A stretch of 64,000 nucleotides of DNA. Origin: Sinorhizobium saheli. Lineage in GTDB: Bacteria > Pseudomonadota > Alphaproteobacteria > Rhizobiales > Rhizobiaceae. Positions within the stretch are counted from its first letter, which is position 1. Each line of letters starts with the position of its first letter. The stretch lies in the NCBI RefSeq assembly GCF_001651875.1, contig NZ_LNQB01000061.1, positions 30,197-94,196 on the forward strand, in the 5' to 3' direction. The position numbers and the translations under genes are program-made. Below are positions 62,256 through 64,000 of the stretch, one piece after another. The notes below the pieces were generated by a model. That model made no database searches, was not told where the DNA came from, and saw only the letters and a program-made list of their open reading frames with translations.

Positions 62256-62756
62256 TGGGCATGGAATTCAGCCTGACGCTCGGCGTTTCTCGTGCGGGCT
62301 CGATCAGACCCGCCGCTTTCCGCGATCAAAAATACCACCAATACAGAGCACAGCAGGCCGAGGGACCACGGCAGCCCCTGATGTCCGATCAGTTGCATCG
62401 AAAGGCCCGTCGCGGGCGAGCCCACGATGCCGCCGACGCCCCATACCAGAGCGAAGGCGGCGTTGCCGGCGATCAGGGCCTGGCCGCTGAAACGCTCCCC
62501 GAGCTGGATCAGCGACACGGTGTAGATGCCGAACGACACCCCGCCCCAGACGAAAACGAGCGGCCAGACGAGCCACGAACTGAAGGTCGACGTCAGCAGG
62601 AGGCAGCCGGCGAGCGATGCCAGGGCGCAGAACAACATGGTCCGCGCCGAGCCGAACCGTTCGGCCATGTGCCCGAGCAGAATCTGCAGCGCGGCATTGC
62701 CTGCAATGAAACAGGAGCTGGCCAGGGTTGCGCAGCCGGTCGGCGGCGGATGATTC
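62240..62756 (-). pseudogene. MFS transporter remnant, 5' part missing
   Basis: The minus-strand frame reads CFIAGNAALQILLGHMAERF, then four to five hydrophobic helices (SWLVWPLVFVWGGVSFGIYT, ALIAGNAAFALVWGVGGIVG) and ends at 62240. This is the C-terminal half of an MFS permease of the YfcJ-like type. Upstream the family resemblance ends abruptly near 62756 at an in-frame stop, and the first six or so helices are missing from the window. The break coincides with the start of the insertion-sequence-like region. Confidence 0.7.
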
Positions 62757-62805
62757 TAGTGGTGACATTCTGACGCTTGGTGGCCGTCTTTCGGGCGAAA
62801 GGTAG

Positions 62806-63024
62806 CTATTTGCGCTGCTGAGCAATTGCTAGAGCTGCTACGATTAGGTCTGCTTCGACTTCTCGCGCGAAGGTGTTGACCATAGTGGGACCAAGCTCGG
62901 GCACGCTGATGTCGAATAGCGTTTCGCCATTCTCGGCGAGCACTTCCAACCGAATACCATCGAACTCGACGTCTGAGGCCCACTGGTACTCAAACAGGCT
63001 ATCATTAAGCGCAAGCGTTCCCAT
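62806..63024 (-). CDS. hypothetical protein, 72 aa
   Basis: A single open frame giving FEYQWASDVEFDGIRLEVLA and TMVNTFAREVEADLIVAALA. It looks soluble and acidic with no known motif. It lies between the MFS remnant and the transposase remnant and may be a passenger gene. No good ribosome site was seen. Confidence 0.35.
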   Translation of the reverse strand: MGTLALNDSLFEYQWASDVEFDGIRLEVLAENGETLFDISVPELGPTMVNTFAREVEADLIVAALAIAQQRK

Positions 63025-63078
63025 GCAGGCGCTTTAGCATGTCGGGATTATATCCGCTACGTCGGACGTCGACCGCCT

Positions 63079-63837
63079 TCAGTCTTGCCAGCGACCGCTG
63101 CCGCCGCGCGATGACCACCGGATCCTTCGCTCTGAAAGCGCACGCCCGAACTGGGTCATGCCCTGGCCGCCCTTGGCGTCTTTCTTCGCCACCCGGAACA
63201 CCGAATGCCTGTCGGAATAGAAGGCGACCGGAGCACCATGCGCCTTCAGATAGAGTTCCAGCGCCTCGAAATAGCTGAATGCACTTTCCGAGCGTACGAA
63301 GCGCAACTGCATCAGCTTGCCGGTCGCATCGTCGATGAACACCAGAAGCGAACAGGGATCACCGCGATCTTCGAACCAGCGATGCTCGGAACCGTCGATC
63401 TGCACCAACTCGCCATAGGCCTCGCGCCGCAGCCGCGGCTGATGAAACGTGCGGCGCTGCTTGCGCGACAGCCACAGGCCGGCCTCCGCCATCCATTGGC
63501 GCAAGGTCTCGCGCGACACCGTCAGACCATCAAGCTCCGCAAGCTTCTCGGCCGCCAGCGTCGGACCAAAATCCGCATAGCGCTCGCGCACGATCGCCAT
63601 GGCATAATCGCGCACGCCGTCGCTGATCCGATTGTTCGATGGGCGACCGATCGCCTTGTGCCGGATCGACGCCGCGCCGCTCGTCTCAATCCGCTCCAGC
63701 AACCGGCGAACCTGGCGGGTGCTCAGCTCAAGCACATGCGCCGCCGAAACCAACGTCATGCGTCCGGCGATCACTTTCGACAAAACCTCAATCCGCTGCA
63801 GATCGCGCTCGCTCATCGCAATCAATCCCATCCGCAA
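63079..63837 (-). mobile_element. ISNCY-type transposase, 3'-truncated
   Basis: The frame starts MSERDLQRIEVLSKVIAGRM (near 63816), with helix-turn-helix LSTRQVRRLLERIE and the DDE domain: first Asp in VQIDGSEHRWFEDRG, second in AFYSDRHSVFRVAKKDAKGG. Resemblance ends after MTQFGRALSE near 63130; the region with the catalytic Glu is absent and a chance tail follows to 63079. The enzyme cannot be active. TGACATTCTTACTTTGC and GGACACTTTAACTTTGC at 63867-63908 look like the terminal repeat region of the element. Confidence 0.8.
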
Positions 63838-64000
63838 TCTCCCACATCATCAAAACGCGGAGAGAGTGACATTCTTACTTTGCAGGAACAGGACACTTTA
63901 ACTTTGCGGCTACAAACGATGTCACAGCTATTTAAAGATGAGACAAAGTAGTCAACTTAGAAATGCGACATCATCCTATTCCTGATTACTGCGTTTGCAA
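63838..64000. other. IS end and right window edge
   Basis: It contains the presumed outer end of the insertion element (about 63867-63917) and about 80 AT-richer bases beyond it, with no recognisable feature. Confidence 0.4.

Overview
The window reads as part of the chromosome of a Sinorhizobium/Ensifer species close to S. meliloti. From about 15.4 kb rightward the order nrdJ - uvrA/ssb - marC - gyrA - lsrB/trxB - lrp-lpsC-lpsD-lpsE/lpsB - greA - carB - coaD-ppiA-ppiB-queA-tgt is the one I know from the S. meliloti chromosome. The GC-rich codon usage, the RIME-type intergenic repeats, the GTTC-N7-GTTC SOS box and two tandem alpha-r14 (NfeR1-type) small RNAs agree with this. Species-level placement and all comparisons come from memory; no search was run.

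Positions 1-15.2 kb are an accessory island ending 0.3 kb short of the 3' end of nrdJ. From right to left it holds a four-gene type II CBASS operon (CD-NTase, E1/E2 protein Cap2, JAMM peptidase Cap3, 2TM-SAVED effector), a complete Gabija pair (gajA-gajB), a DUF429 gene, a decayed chimera (C-terminus of a second SAVED effector joined to the C-terminus of an anti-phage dCTP-deaminase-like protein), a 223-aa unknown, a 439-aa unknown with an HEMAH metalloprotease-like motif, a frameshifted class I fructose-bisphosphate aldolase, a 287-aa unknown, a PPP-family phosphatase and, running off the left edge, a papain-like (C39/C70-like) cysteine peptidase. CBASS and Gabija are described systems. The unknown genes beside them are the best candidates for something new.

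Positions 15.4-31.6 kb carry DNA precursor supply, replication and repair (nrdJ, uvrA, ssb, gyrA), with candidate NrdR boxes before nrdJ and a LexA box between uvrA and ssb. They also carry MarC, a DUF72 protein, a lytic transglycosylase, a GNAT acetyltransferase and an APH(6)-type kinase. Positions 31.6-39.8 kb hold the tandem sRNAs, the redox pair trxB/lsrB, lrp, four lipopolysaccharide-core glycosyltransferases and greA.

Positions 40-54 kb are transport and housekeeping genes: an MFS exporter, carB, a YpfJ-type zinc peptidase, a TetA-like MFS pump, a MATE pump, coaD and two cyclophilins. Within it lies a divergent aldo-keto reductase/LysR pair in which both genes are broken by small deletions. 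Positions 54-62 kb hold the queuosine genes queA-tgt, an envelope set (DUF4864 protein, isoprenylcysteine methyltransferase-like protein, two lipoproteins, an L,D-transpeptidase), an SDR with a C-terminal SEC-C zinc motif coupled to a stand-alone E2-like acyltransferase, and another SDR. The right edge (62.2-64 kb) is rearranged: an MFS gene without its 5' part, a small unknown ORF and a truncated ISNCY-type transposase.
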